In this document: piece by piece, positions 8,111 through 16,775 of the stretch | Layout: each line of letters opens with the position of its first letter | Position numbering within the stretch: position 1 is the stretch's first letter | NCBI RefSeq assembly: GCF_014656055.1 | Contig: NZ_BNBR01000002.1 | Coordinates: 1,057,164 to 1,121,163, forward strand | DNA from: Streptomyces griseosporeus | Lineage (GTDB): Bacteria > Actinomycetota > Actinomycetes > Streptomycetales > Streptomycetaceae | Length of the DNA stretch: 64,000 bases | Direction of reading: 5' to 3' | Translations under genes and position numbers: made by a program | Notes under the pieces: generated by a model | What the model was told of the DNA's origin: nothing | The model's input: the letters and a program-made list of their open reading frames with translations, nothing else | The model's database searches: none

Positions 8111-8860
8111 TCAGCTCCTCCTCATCAGAAGGTCCCGCAGCTCGCGCGCGTGGCGGCGGCTGACCTGGAGTTCCTCGCCGCCGACGAGGACGCTGACGGT
8201 GCCGGCGTCCAGCCGGAGTTCGCCGATGTGGCGCAGGGCGACGAGGTGGCGGCGGTGGATGCGGACGAAGCCGCGGGCGCGCCAGCGCTCCTCCAGGGTG
8301 GACAGCGGGATGCGGACGAGGTGGCTGCCCCTGCCGGTGTGCAGGCGGGCGTAGTCGCCCTGGGCCTCGACATGCGTGATGTCGTCGACGGCGACGAACC
8401 GGGTCACGCCGCCGAGTTCGACGGGTATGTGGTCGGGGTCGGGTTCGCTGACCGGGATGCGCGGGGTGGCGCCGCGCTGTTCGGCGGCGCGGCGGACGGC
8501 CTCGGCCAGGCGTTCCTTGCGGACGGGTTTGAGGACGTAGTCGACGGCCTTGAGGTCGAAGGCCTGTACGGCGAAGTCCTCGTGGGCGGTGACGAAGACG
8601 ACGAGCGGGGGGTGCGCGAAGCCGGTGAGCAGCCGGGCGAGGTCGAGTCCGTCGAGGCCGGGCATCTGGATGTCGAGGAAGACGACGTCGAGGGCGTCCG
8701 GTCCGCCCGGGCCCGACGCCAGGGCGCGGTTGATGCGGCGCAGGGCCTCGGTGGCGTCGCCGGCGCCCTCCACGCTGCCGATGCGGGGGTCGGCGCTCAG
8801 CAGGTAGAGCAGTTCCTCCAGCGAGGGGCGTTCGTCGTCGACGGCGAGGGCGCGCAGCAT
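8111..8860 (-). CDS. LytTR-family response regulator
   Basis: This is a 249-residue two-component response regulator. The receiver domain (about 1-125) has the acidic pocket VDDE and the phospho-acceptor D63 in FLDIQMPGLDG, followed by VFVTAHEDFAVQAF and VLKPV. The C-terminal LytTR DNA-binding domain (about 145-245) includes VEAQGDYARLHT, FVRIHRRHLV and LQVSRRHARELR. ATG 8860 is chosen because it begins the first strand; an in-frame ATG at 8881 adds seven residues (MLLHSPF). It heads a four-gene leftward operon and probably acts with the LytS-like kinase to induce the symporter. Confidence 0.93.
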   Translation of the reverse strand: MLRALAVDDERPSLEELLYLLSADPRIGSVEGAGDATEALRRINRALASGPGGPDALDVVFLDIQMPGLDGLDLARLLTGFAHPPLVVFVTAHEDFAVQAFDLKAVDYVLKPVRKERLAEAVRRAAEQRGATPRIPVSEPDPDHIPVELGGVTRFVAVDDITHVEAQGDYARLHTGRGSHLVRIPLSTLEERWRARGFVRIHRRHLVALRHIGELRLDAGTVSVLVGGEELQVSRRHARELRDLLMRRS

Positions 8861-8947
8861 GAACGGTGAGTGTAGGAGCATTCGGCGGCGCTGGACATGT
8901 GCCCGCGGCAGCCGTCCCCGCGGATTCCCGCTGGATACAGTGCCCGC

Positions 8948-9451
8948 ATGAACAGCAGGACCGCCCCGTTCGACGAGCTCGACCGGAAGATCATCACCGC
9001 CCTGATGGCGAACGCCCGTACGAGTTTCAATGAGATCGGCGCGGCGATCGGACTGTCCTCGACGGCCGTGAAGCGGCGGGTGGACCGGTTGCGGGACACG
9101 GGCGTGATCACCGGGTTCACGGCGACGGTGAAGCCGTCGGCGCTGGGCTGGCGTACCGAGGCGTACGTGGAGGTGTACTGCGAGGGCGCGGCGCCGCCGC
9201 GGCGGCTGGCGGAGGTGGTGCGCAACCATCCGGAGATCACCGCGGCGATGACGGTGACGGGCGGGGCGGACGCGCTGCTGCACGTGCGGGCGCGGGACGT
9301 GGAGCACTTCGAGGAGGTGCTGGAGCGCATCCGTACCGAGCCGTTCATCCGCAAGACGATCAGTGTGATGGTGCTGTCCCATCTCATCCCGGAGAGTCCG
9401 GAAGCGGGTGCGAGCCAGCCCGCACCCGAGGGCGCACCGGACGTGCGCTGA
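8948..9451 (+). CDS. Lrp/AsnC family transcriptional regulator
   Basis: This 167-residue protein has an N-terminal winged HTH (LDRKIITALMANARTSF, then IGLSSTAVKRRVDRLRDTGV) and a C-terminal ligand-binding RAM/AsnC domain (about 75-150). It diverges from the LytTR operon and lies directly upstream of a DDAH-like hydrolase and rocD on the same strand, so the likely regulatory target is arginine/ornithine catabolism, with an amino acid as effector. An upstream in-frame Met is rejected because the HTH begins close to the chosen ATG. The C-terminal tail after residue 152 is Pro/Ala-rich and probably disordered. Confidence 0.92.
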   Translation: MNSRTAPFDELDRKIITALMANARTSFNEIGAAIGLSSTAVKRRVDRLRDTGVITGFTATVKPSALGWRTEAYVEVYCEGAAPPRRLAEVVRNHPEITAAMTVTGGADALLHVRARDVEHFEEVLERIRTEPFIRKTISVMVLSHLIPESPEAGASQPAPEGAPDVR

Positions 9452-9573
9452 GCGGCTTCAAGACGCAGCAATGCTGCGCGAACACGCAGCTCTTGTTCCT
9501 TGTCGCCCGTCTCGGTCGCTTCCTACCTTGGTGTCAACCCTCAGTCGACACCAGGAAGCGGAGGAACCCCTCT

Positions 9574-10392
9574 GTGCCCGAGAGCCGTGTGCCGCGCCGG
9601 CGGCGCTTCCTCGTCTGCGAACCCAGACACTTCGCCGTGCAGTACGCGATCAACCCCTGGATGCATCCCGACACCCCCGTCGACGTCGATCTCGCCCAGG
9701 AGCAGTGGCAGACCCTGATCCGCGCCTACGAGGCGCACGGGCACGCGGTCGACGCCGTGGAGCCCGCGCCCGGCCTGCCGGACATGGTCTTCGCCGCGAA
9801 CTCGGCGTTCGTCGTCGCCGGCCGGGTGTTCGGCTCCCTCTTCCACGCGCCCGAGCGACGCCCGGAGTCCCAGCACTACGAGACGTGGTTCAAGTCGGCC
9901 GGGTACGACGTGTACCGGCCGGAGAACACCTGTGAGGGCGAGGGCGACCTCGTCTGGACGGGCCGGTATGTGCTGGCCGGCCACGGTTTCCGCACCACGC
10001 GCGAGGCGCACCGGGAGGCGCAGGAGTTCTTCGGCCACCCGGTCGTCAGCCTGACCCTGGTCGACCCGCGCTTCTACCATCTGGACACGGCCCTGTTCGT
10101 GCTGGAGGACGAGGGCGAGGGCAACATCGCGTACTACCCGGAGGCGTTCTCACCGGGCAGCCGCGAGGTGCTGGAGCGGCTGTACCCGAACGCGGTCCTC
10201 GCCACCCGAGAGGACGCGCTCGCCTTCGGGCTGAACTCCGTCTCCGACGGCCGGCACGTCTTCATCGCCCCGCAGGCCGAGACGCTCGCGGCCCGCCTCG
10301 ACGCTCATGGCTACGTCCCCGTCCCCGTCGACCTGTCGGAGTTCCGCAAGGCCGGCGGCGGCATCAAGTGCTGCACCCAGGAGATCCGCTGA
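9574..10392 (+). CDS. DDAH-like hydrolase (dimethylargininase, guanidino-modifying superfamily)
   Basis: This is a cytoplasmic enzyme of the amidinotransferase/arginine deiminase superfamily, 272 residues. It carries the substrate-binding motif EGEGD (about 121-125), catalytic His169 in FYHLDTALF, and the C-terminal nucleophile in KCCTQEI (Cys266 or Cys267). DDAH enzymes turn methylated arginine into citrulline plus methylamines; a closely related use on arginine or another guanidine is possible. GTG 9574 is preceded by a GGAGG-like site at 9560-9564. The stop codon overlaps the rocD ATG (TGATG), so both proteins are made from one coupled message under the upstream Lrp regulator. Confidence 0.88.
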   Translation: MPESRVPRRRRFLVCEPRHFAVQYAINPWMHPDTPVDVDLAQEQWQTLIRAYEAHGHAVDAVEPAPGLPDMVFAANSAFVVAGRVFGSLFHAPERRPESQHYETWFKSAGYDVYRPENTCEGEGDLVWTGRYVLAGHGFRTTREAHREAQEFFGHPVVSLTLVDPRFYHLDTALFVLEDEGEGNIAYYPEAFSPGSREVLERLYPNAVLATREDALAFGLNSVSDGRHVFIAPQAETLAARLDAHGYVPVPVDLSEFRKAGGGIKCCTQEIR

Positions 10393-11612
10393 TGACCGCA
10401 CCCGCCCGTACCCGTGCCTCCGCCGACCTGATCCGGGCGGAGGAGCCGGTCCTCGCGCACAACTACCACCCGCTGCCCGTGGTCGTGGCGCGCGCCGAGG
10501 GGACCTGGGTGGAGGACGTCGAGGGGCGCCGCTACCTGGACATGCTCGCCGGATACTCGGCGCTGAACTTCGGCCACCGCCACCCGGCGCTGATCGAGGC
10601 CGCGCACCGTCAGCTGGACCGGCTGACGCTGACCTCCCGTGCCTTCCACAACGACCAGCTCGCCGGGTTCGCGGAGCGGCTGACCGCGCTGACCGGGCTG
10701 GACATGGTGCTGCCGATGAACACCGGCGCGGAGGCGGTGGAGAGCGGCATCAAGGTGGCCCGCAAGTGGGCGTACGACGTGAAGGGCGTGCCCGCCGACC
10801 GGGCGACGATCGTGGTCGCGGCGGAGAACTTCCACGGCCGTACGACGACGATCGTGTCGTTCTCCACGGACGAGACGGCCCGGACGGGCTTCGGCCCGTT
10901 CACGCCGGGCTTCCGGATCGTGCCGTACAACGACCTGGCGGCGATCGAGGCGGCGATCGACGAGACGACGGCCGCGGTCCTGCTGGAGCCGATCCAGGGC
11001 GAGGCGGGCGTGATCATCCCGGACGAGGGCTATCTGGCCGGGGTCCGCGCGCTGACCGAGCGGGCTGGCTGCCTGCTGATCGCGGACGAGATCCAGTCGG
11101 GGCTCGGCCGCACCGGCCGCACCCTCGCGGTCGAGCACGACGGCGTCGTGCCGGACGTCCTGCTGCTCGGCAAGGCCCTGGGCGGCGGCATCGTGCCGGT
11201 GTCGGCGGTGGTGGCGCGCCGGGAGGTACTGTCGGTCCTCCACCCGGGTGAGCACGGCTCGACCTTCGGCGGCAACCCGCTGGCCGCGGCGGTGGGTACG
11301 GCCGTGGTGGAGCTGCTGGAGACGGGCGAGTACCAGCGCCGGGCCGCCGAGCTGGGCGTCGTGTTGCGCGGTGGCCTGGAGCAGCTGGTCGGCCGGGGCG
11401 TCGTCGGCTTCCGGGCCCGCGGCCTGTGGGCGGGCGTGGACGTGGATCCGGCCATCGGCACCGGCCGCGAGATCAGCGAACGTCTGATGCGCGAGGGCGT
11501 CCTGGTCAAGGACACCCACGGCTCCACGATCCGCCTGGCCCCGCCGCTGACGATCACCGCGGAGGAACTGGAGTCGGCACTGGCGTCGCTGGAGAAGGTG
11601 CTGGGGGGCTGA
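10392..11612 (+). CDS. rocD: Ornithine aminotransferase
   Basis: This PLP-dependent class III aminotransferase converts ornithine and 2-oxoglutarate to glutamate 5-semialdehyde and glutamate in arginine catabolism. The 406-residue protein has MNTGAEAVESGIKVARKW for phosphate and substrate contacts, LLEPIQGEAGVIIP, LIADEIQSGLGRTG with the cofactor-binding Asp, and the PLP lysine in LLLGKALGGG. HGSTFGGNPLAA follows as usual. The ATG overlaps the stop of the DDAH-like gene. The Lrp-DDAH-rocD order suggests a small catabolic unit for guanidino compounds. A strong terminator follows 30 bases after the stop. Confidence 0.95.
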   Translation: MTAPARTRASADLIRAEEPVLAHNYHPLPVVVARAEGTWVEDVEGRRYLDMLAGYSALNFGHRHPALIEAAHRQLDRLTLTSRAFHNDQLAGFAERLTALTGLDMVLPMNTGAEAVESGIKVARKWAYDVKGVPADRATIVVAAENFHGRTTTIVSFSTDETARTGFGPFTPGFRIVPYNDLAAIEAAIDETTAAVLLEPIQGEAGVIIPDEGYLAGVRALTERAGCLLIADEIQSGLGRTGRTLAVEHDGVVPDVLLLGKALGGGIVPVSAVVARREVLSVLHPGEHGSTFGGNPLAAAVGTAVVELLETGEYQRRAAELGVVLRGGLEQLVGRGVVGFRARGLWAGVDVDPAIGTGREISERLMREGVLVKDTHGSTIRLAPPLTITAEELESALASLEKVLGG

Positions 11613-11641
11613 GTAGGGCCCTGCCTGCGGGCGGGGCGTGA

Positions 11642-11678
11642 CGGACAGCCGGGAGGCCTTGTGCCTCCCGGCTGTCCG
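11642..11678 (+). terminator. Strong hairpin after rocD
   Basis: Perfect 16-bp inverted repeat: CGGACAGCCGGGAGGC (11642-11657) pairs with GCCTCCCGGCTGTCCG (11663-11678) around the five-base loop CTTGT. It closes the Lrp-DDAH-rocD transcription unit. Confidence 0.9.
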
Positions 11679-11947
11679 CTTCCGGCGTCTGCCGCGCCCC
11701 GCCCGGGCGGCAACCGCCCCGTCCGCCGATCACGCCCCGGTCGCCCGGGCCGGCCGTCGGCAGCGCCGGACGGGCACCGACCGGCTCCCGCGTGTCCGTT
11801 CTCCGGGGGCGCCCGGGCCGCGTCCTCCTTGCCCCGTCCGTACGCCCGTTCCCGCGCTCGGCGGTGAACCAGTCCGCGCGTCCGGGCGTGCAGGGTGAAG
11901 ATGGGACAAGTGGTGATGGACCACTCTCAGCGACAGAGAGGCCGGTC

Positions 11948-14395
11948 GTGGGCGCATTCGAGGAGCAGGACGTGGTCCGCCGGCGGTTCGACGTGGCCGA
12001 CGCCGCGCCCCTGCTGCTGGATGCGCGGGGCGCGGTGGCCGGATGGACGCGGGACGCCCGCCGGCTGCTGGGGTACGCCGCCGACGAGGTGGTCGGCCAC
12101 GGGCTCGCCGAGCTGCTGGCCGACGAGGACGCGGCGCGGGCGCCGGAGCTGATCGAGCGGTGCCGGAGGGACGACGGCTGGGCCGGGCTGCTCACGGCCC
12201 GCCGGGCCGACGGCCGCACCCTGCGGGTCATGGCCCGGGTAACCTCCGCGCTGCACACCCACGGCCCCGCCCACTGGCTGGTCCTGCTGTCGGAGATGAC
12301 CGGCGAGCCCGGCTGGAACATGAGCCGCGCGGTGCTGGAGCAGATGGTCGCCGGCTCCCCCGTCGGCATAGCGATCGTGGACACGGACCTGAGGTTCGTG
12401 TGGTCGAACGCGGCGCTGGGGCAGTTCGGCGGCGGCCCGCCCGAGCAGCGCCTCGGCCTGCGTCTGGCGGAGGTGCAGCCGGGCCTGGACGCGGAGGCCA
12501 TCGAGGAGCAGATGCGCCGGGTGCTGGCGACGGGCGTACCGGTCGTCGGCTACGAGCACGTGGGCCGGGTGCGCGCCGCCCCCTATCGCGAGACCGCCCA
12601 CATGATGTCCTTCACCCGGCTCGACGACGACCACGGCCGTCCGATGGGCGTGTACTACACGGTCGTCGACGTCTCCGACCGGCACCGCGCCCGCCGCCGC
12701 CTCGCCCTGCTGGACCGGGCCGGCGAGCACATCGGCCGCACGCTGGACATCAGGCGCACGGCGCAGGAACTGGCCGAGGTGGCGGTGCCGGACTTCGCCG
12801 ACTTCGTCGCCGTGGACCTGCTGGAGTACGTCCTGCGCGGGGCCGAGCTGCCCGGCGCCGCGGAGGGTGCCGTGCCGCTGCGGCGGGCGGGGCAGCAGCG
12901 GGCGCACCAGGACGTGCCGGAGCCGGTCGTCGGCGTGGGGGACGTGGCGTCGTACCTGCCGGGCTCCCCGCCCATCCGGGTCCTGACCTCCGGCCGGTCC
13001 TGGCGGGAGGAGCGGCTGGACCCGCTGGCCCGGGAGTGGGCGGCGGACATACCCGACGGCCGGAAGGCCACCTTCCTGGAGCTGGGCCTGCACAGTGTGA
13101 TGATCGTGCCGGTCCGGGCCCGGGGCGTCACCCTCGGCGTCACCACGTTCTTCCGCCGGCACGGTCAGGAGCCCTTCGACGACGAGGACCTGAGCCTGGC
13201 GGAGGACCTGGTCGCGAGGGCGGCCGTGTGCGTGGACAACGCCCGCCGCTACACCCGGGAGCGGGACGCCGCCCTGGTGCTCCAGCGCAATCTGCTCCCG
13301 CTCCGGCTGCCGGAGCAGGAGGCGGTGGAGGTGGCCGCCTGCTACCGGCCGGCCGACGAGCTGATCGGGCTGGGCGGCGACTGGTACGACCTGATCCCGC
13401 TCTCGGGTGCGCGGGTCGCGCTGGTGGTGGGCGAGGTGCCCGGCCACGGCATCGCGGCGGCGGCGTCGATGGGCCGGCTGCGCACCGCGGTGCGCACGCT
13501 GGCCGCGCTGGACCTGCCGCCCGAGGAGGTGCTGGCCCATCTGGACGACCTGGTCGCCCGTTCGGCCGGGGAGGCGGGCCTGCCGCCGGGCGGCGAGGGC
13601 GCGGACGCGCAGGCCGTGGGCTCGGGCTGTGTGTACGTCGTCTACGACCCGGTCGACGGGCGGTGCGCGATGGCCGCGGCGGGACATCCGGCGCCCGCGG
13701 TGATCGGGCCCGACGGCGCGGTGGCGTTCGTGGAGCTGCCGCAGGGTCCGGCGCTGGGGGCTGGGGGTCCGCCGTTCGAGTCGGTCGAGCTGGAGCTGGC
13801 CGAGGGCAGCACCCTCGCGCTGCACACGGACGGACTGCTGGCCCGGGGCGAGGAGTGGGCGGTGGACGCCGACCGGGAGCGGCTGGAGCAGGCGCTGCGA
13901 CGCCAAGCCGACTCCCTGGACCTGCGCTGCCGTACGGTCGTCGAGGGCCTCGTGCCGTCCCGCCCGCACGACGACGTGGCGCTGCTGATGGCCCGCACCC
14001 GGCGTCTGGACGCCGGCCGGGTCGCCACCTGGGAGCTGCCCCGGGACCCGGCGGCGGTCGCCGACGCGCGCAAGACGGCCGTGCGGCAGCTGGCGGAGTG
14101 GGACCTGGACGAGCTGGCGTTCACCACGGAGCTGGTCGTCAGCGAGCTGGTCACCAACGCCATCCGGTACGCGGGCGGTCCGATCCGGCTGCGGCTGATC
14201 CGGGAGCGCGCGCTGGTGTGCGAGGTCTTCGACGGCGGCGCCACGGCGCCCCATCTGCGCCATCCGCGCACCACCGACGAGGGCGGGCGCGGGCTGCTGC
14301 TGGTCTCGCAGTTCACGCAGCGGTGGGGCACCCGGTTCGTCCCCGACGGGAAGATCATCTGGGCCGAGCAGCCCCTCACCGAGGACGGGGTGTGA
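11948..14395 (+). CDS. PAS-GAF-SpoIIE phosphatase with C-terminal HATPase domain
   Basis: This is an 815-residue multidomain regulator of the type that controls anti-sigma/anti-anti-sigma switches in Streptomyces. In order it has a PAS domain (about 20-110), a second PAS (about 125-240), a GAF domain (about 250-430), a SpoIIE/PP2C phosphatase (about 450-670), and an RsbW-like ATP-binding domain (about 690-800; N-box ELVTNAIRYA, G-box GRGLLLV). Metal-site motifs include GGDWYD (D478), LHTDG and RPHDDV. The usual VGDxxGHG motif reads VGEVPGHG, so one metal-binding Asp is Glu496. GTG 11948 has GAGAGG about 8 bases upstream. A second SpoIIE phosphatase follows. Confidence 0.9.
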   Translation: MGAFEEQDVVRRRFDVADAAPLLLDARGAVAGWTRDARRLLGYAADEVVGHGLAELLADEDAARAPELIERCRRDDGWAGLLTARRADGRTLRVMARVTSALHTHGPAHWLVLLSEMTGEPGWNMSRAVLEQMVAGSPVGIAIVDTDLRFVWSNAALGQFGGGPPEQRLGLRLAEVQPGLDAEAIEEQMRRVLATGVPVVGYEHVGRVRAAPYRETAHMMSFTRLDDDHGRPMGVYYTVVDVSDRHRARRRLALLDRAGEHIGRTLDIRRTAQELAEVAVPDFADFVAVDLLEYVLRGAELPGAAEGAVPLRRAGQQRAHQDVPEPVVGVGDVASYLPGSPPIRVLTSGRSWREERLDPLAREWAADIPDGRKATFLELGLHSVMIVPVRARGVTLGVTTFFRRHGQEPFDDEDLSLAEDLVARAAVCVDNARRYTRERDAALVLQRNLLPLRLPEQEAVEVAACYRPADELIGLGGDWYDLIPLSGARVALVVGEVPGHGIAAAASMGRLRTAVRTLAALDLPPEEVLAHLDDLVARSAGEAGLPPGGEGADAQAVGSGCVYVVYDPVDGRCAMAAAGHPAPAVIGPDGAVAFVELPQGPALGAGGPPFESVELELAEGSTLALHTDGLLARGEEWAVDADRERLEQALRRQADSLDLRCRTVVEGLVPSRPHDDVALLMARTRRLDAGRVATWELPRDPAAVADARKTAVRQLAEWDLDELAFTTELVVSELVTNAIRYAGGPIRLRLIRERALVCEVFDGGATAPHLRHPRTTDEGGRGLLLVSQFTQRWGTRFVPDGKIIWAEQPLTEDGV

Positions 14396-14475
14396 CCGGC
14401 GGCCCGCAGCGCGGGCCCCTTCCTCCCCTTCAGTGACAAAATGACCCAAAAGCGGCGGCGGACGGGACGTGAGCC

Positions 14476-15705
14476 ATGAAGGACACGGCGATCGACTACG
14501 CGGCGGTGTTCCAGAGCCTGCCCGGCATGGTGGCCCTGCTGACGCCGGAGCTGGTCTTCGCGGACGCCAACGCGGAGTTCCTGGAAGGCGCCGGGCGCAC
14601 CCGGGAACAGGTCGTCGGCCGCCCGATTTTCGAGGTCTTCCCGGACAACCCCAACGACCCGTCGGCGAACGGCATGCGCAATCTGCAGGCCTCGCTCAAC
14701 CGGGTGCTGGACACCGGCGAGCGCGACGCCATGGCGCTCCAGCGCTACGACGTCGAGCGGGCGGAGCGGCCCGGCGAGTGGGAGGTGCGCTACTGGAGCC
14801 CGGTCAACGCGCCGGTCCTCGGACCGGACGGCAAGGTGGTGCTGCTGGTGCACCGCGTCGAGGACGTGACCGAGCTGATCCGGGCGCGCGGCAGGCCGAC
14901 CGGCGGCCGGACGAGGGTGCTGGAGGCGGAGCTGTACACCCGCGCCCGTGAGCTGCAGGACCTGAACGAGCGGCTGCGCAAGGCGCACGCCCGCGAACGC
15001 GAGGTCGCCCTCGCCCTGCAGGCGGCGATGCTGCCCGCCCGTCCCCAGGTGCGCCACGAGCAGATCGCCGTGCGCTACCGGCCGGCGGTCGGCGCGCTCA
15101 ACGTCTGCGGGGACTGGTACGACCTGGTCGACCTGGTCGACGGCCACCGCATCGGCGTGTCGGTGGGCGACGTGGTCGGCCACGGGCTGGCGGCGTCGTG
15201 CGTGATGGGCCAGCTGCGCAGCGCGCTCAGCGCCGCGTCCCGGGTCGCGGCGGGGCCGGGGCAGGCGCTGGACGTGCTGGGCCGCTACGCGCATGTCGTG
15301 GACGGCGCCGAGTCGGCCACCGCGGTCACCACGTTCATCGACTTCAACCGGCACACCATCACCTACAGCAGCGCCGGCCATCCGCCTCCCGTCCTCGTCC
15401 ACGCCGACGGCCGGGTGGAGTTCCTCGACCGCGCCACCGACCCACCTCTGGACGCCCCTCCCGACCCGGTCCCCCGCGTCCAGGCCACCACGTCCTACGC
15501 CGAGGGCGCGACCCTCGCGCTGTACACGGACGGTCTGATCGAACGCCGTCACGAGGACATCTACACCGGCCTGGACCGCCTCGCCGAGGCACTGCGCCGC
15601 CACCGCACGGCCGGCCCGGAGGCGCTCGCCGACGAGGTCCTGCTGGAGCTGCTGCCGTCGGGCGGCGCGACGGACGACACGGCACTGGTGATCGTACGGC
15701 TGTGA
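14476..15705 (+). CDS. PAS-SpoIIE family protein phosphatase
   Basis: This 409-residue protein has an N-terminal PAS domain (about 5-140, with FADANAEFLEGAGRTREQ), a coiled-coil linker (about 150-180), and a SpoIIE/PP2C serine phosphatase domain (about 185-409). All metal-binding motifs are present: CGDWYD, VGDVVGHG, LYTDG and GATDDTALV. The likely role is to dephosphorylate an anti-sigma factor antagonist in response to the PAS signal. It follows the larger PAS-GAF-SpoIIE-HATPase gene after 80 bases on the same strand and may be co-transcribed. Because it keeps the intact VGD motif that the neighbour lacks, it may be the more active phosphatase of the two. Confidence 0.92.
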   Translation: MKDTAIDYAAVFQSLPGMVALLTPELVFADANAEFLEGAGRTREQVVGRPIFEVFPDNPNDPSANGMRNLQASLNRVLDTGERDAMALQRYDVERAERPGEWEVRYWSPVNAPVLGPDGKVVLLVHRVEDVTELIRARGRPTGGRTRVLEAELYTRARELQDLNERLRKAHAREREVALALQAAMLPARPQVRHEQIAVRYRPAVGALNVCGDWYDLVDLVDGHRIGVSVGDVVGHGLAASCVMGQLRSALSAASRVAAGPGQALDVLGRYAHVVDGAESATAVTTFIDFNRHTITYSSAGHPPPVLVHADGRVEFLDRATDPPLDAPPDPVPRVQATTSYAEGATLALYTDGLIERRHEDIYTGLDRLAEALRRHRTAGPEALADEVLLELLPSGGATDDTALVIVRL

Positions 15706-15942
15706 GGACGCCGTCGCGGCGGCCCCGGGGTCCGGGGCGGTGGCCCGGGGCCGGCGCGGGTGGAAACGATCACGCCAACGGGGGACGGGCGGGGTTGATG
15801 CCCGCCCGCGGGTAGCGGTTGGCTGGTGCCGCGGCCCTCCCCGACCGCGCCGACTCCACCTACACTGGCCCCCCGCAACAGGCCGGTTGACCTGCGAGGA
15901 CGCGGCGGCTCAGCCGATCCGCCCGAGTGAGGAGCGACCCCC

Positions 15943-16674
15943 TTGTTCTACTACCTGCTCAAGTACGTGCTGTTGGGACCGCTGCTGAGACTGCTCTTCC
16001 GCCCCCGGATCGAGGGCCTGGAACATGTGCCGGCGTCAGGACCGGCGATCGTCGCGGGCAACCACCTGTCGTTCTCGGACCACTTCCTGATGCCGGCCGT
16101 CCTCAGACGCCGCATCACCTTCCTCGCCAAGCGCGAGTACTTCACCGGCCCCGGCATCAAGGGCCGGCTGATCGCGGCGTTCTTCCGCAGCGCCGGGCAG
16201 ATCCCGGTCGACCGCTCGGGCAAGGAGGCCGGGCAGGCGGCGATCCGCGAGGGGCTCGGGGTGCTGCGCAAGGGCGAGTTGCTCGGCATCTACCCGGAGG
16301 GCACCCGCTCGCACGACGGCCGCCTGTACAAGGGCAAGGTCGGGGTGGCGGTGATGGCGCTGAGGGCCGGGGTGCCGGTGGTTCCCTGCGCGATGATCGG
16401 CACGTTCGAGGCGCAGCCGCCCGGCAGGGTGGTCCCCCGTCTCCACCCGGTCGTCATCCGCTTCGGCAAGCCGCTGGACTTCTCCCGCTACGCGGGCATG
16501 GAGCAGGAGAAGGCGGTGCTGCGGGCGGTCACGGACGAGATCATGTACGCGATCCTGTCGCTGTCCGAGCAGGAGTACGTCGACCAGTACGCGGCCGTCG
16601 CGAAGGCCGAACAGGCGGAGCGGGCGGAGCGGGCGCAGAAGGAGCGCAGGTTCCCGCGGATGCCGCTGAGCTGA
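15943..16674 (+). CDS. 1-acyl-sn-glycerol-3-phosphate acyltransferase (PlsC family)
   Basis: This 243-residue membrane-associated acyltransferase probably makes phosphatidic acid by adding an acyl chain to lysophosphatidate. It has the catalytic NHLSFSDHF (HX4D) motif, the second block with IPVDRSG, the EGTRSHDG block, and VPVVPCAMIGTF. A hydrophobic N-terminal segment (FYYLLKYVLLGPLLRLLF) anchors it. The start is TTG at 15943, with GAGGAGCGA about 10 bases before it. The C-terminus is Glu/Arg-rich (AEQAERAERAQKERRF). The acyl-acceptor cannot be told from sequence; Streptomyces have several PlsC paralogues. Confidence 0.9.
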   Translation: MFYYLLKYVLLGPLLRLLFRPRIEGLEHVPASGPAIVAGNHLSFSDHFLMPAVLRRRITFLAKREYFTGPGIKGRLIAAFFRSAGQIPVDRSGKEAGQAAIREGLGVLRKGELLGIYPEGTRSHDGRLYKGKVGVAVMALRAGVPVVPCAMIGTFEAQPPGRVVPRLHPVVIRFGKPLDFSRYAGMEQEKAVLRAVTDEIMYAILSLSEQEYVDQYAAVAKAEQAERAERAQKERRFPRMPLS

Positions 16675-16701
16675 CGGCCCGCCAGGGAAGGAAAACGCCA
16701 A

Positions 16702-16729
16702 GGGCGGCCGGGGAGAACCCCGGCCGCCC
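16702..16729. terminator. Bidirectional hairpin between plsC and the peptidase gene
   Basis: Perfect 12-bp inverted repeat, GGGCGGCCGGGG (16702-16713) and CCCCGGCCGCCC (16718-16729), loop AGAA. It sits between convergent genes and could stop transcription from both sides. Confidence 0.85.
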
Positions 16730-16775
16730 CGTCGTGCCCGTGCCGTGCGGACCACGGCACGGACCGGAACAGCGT

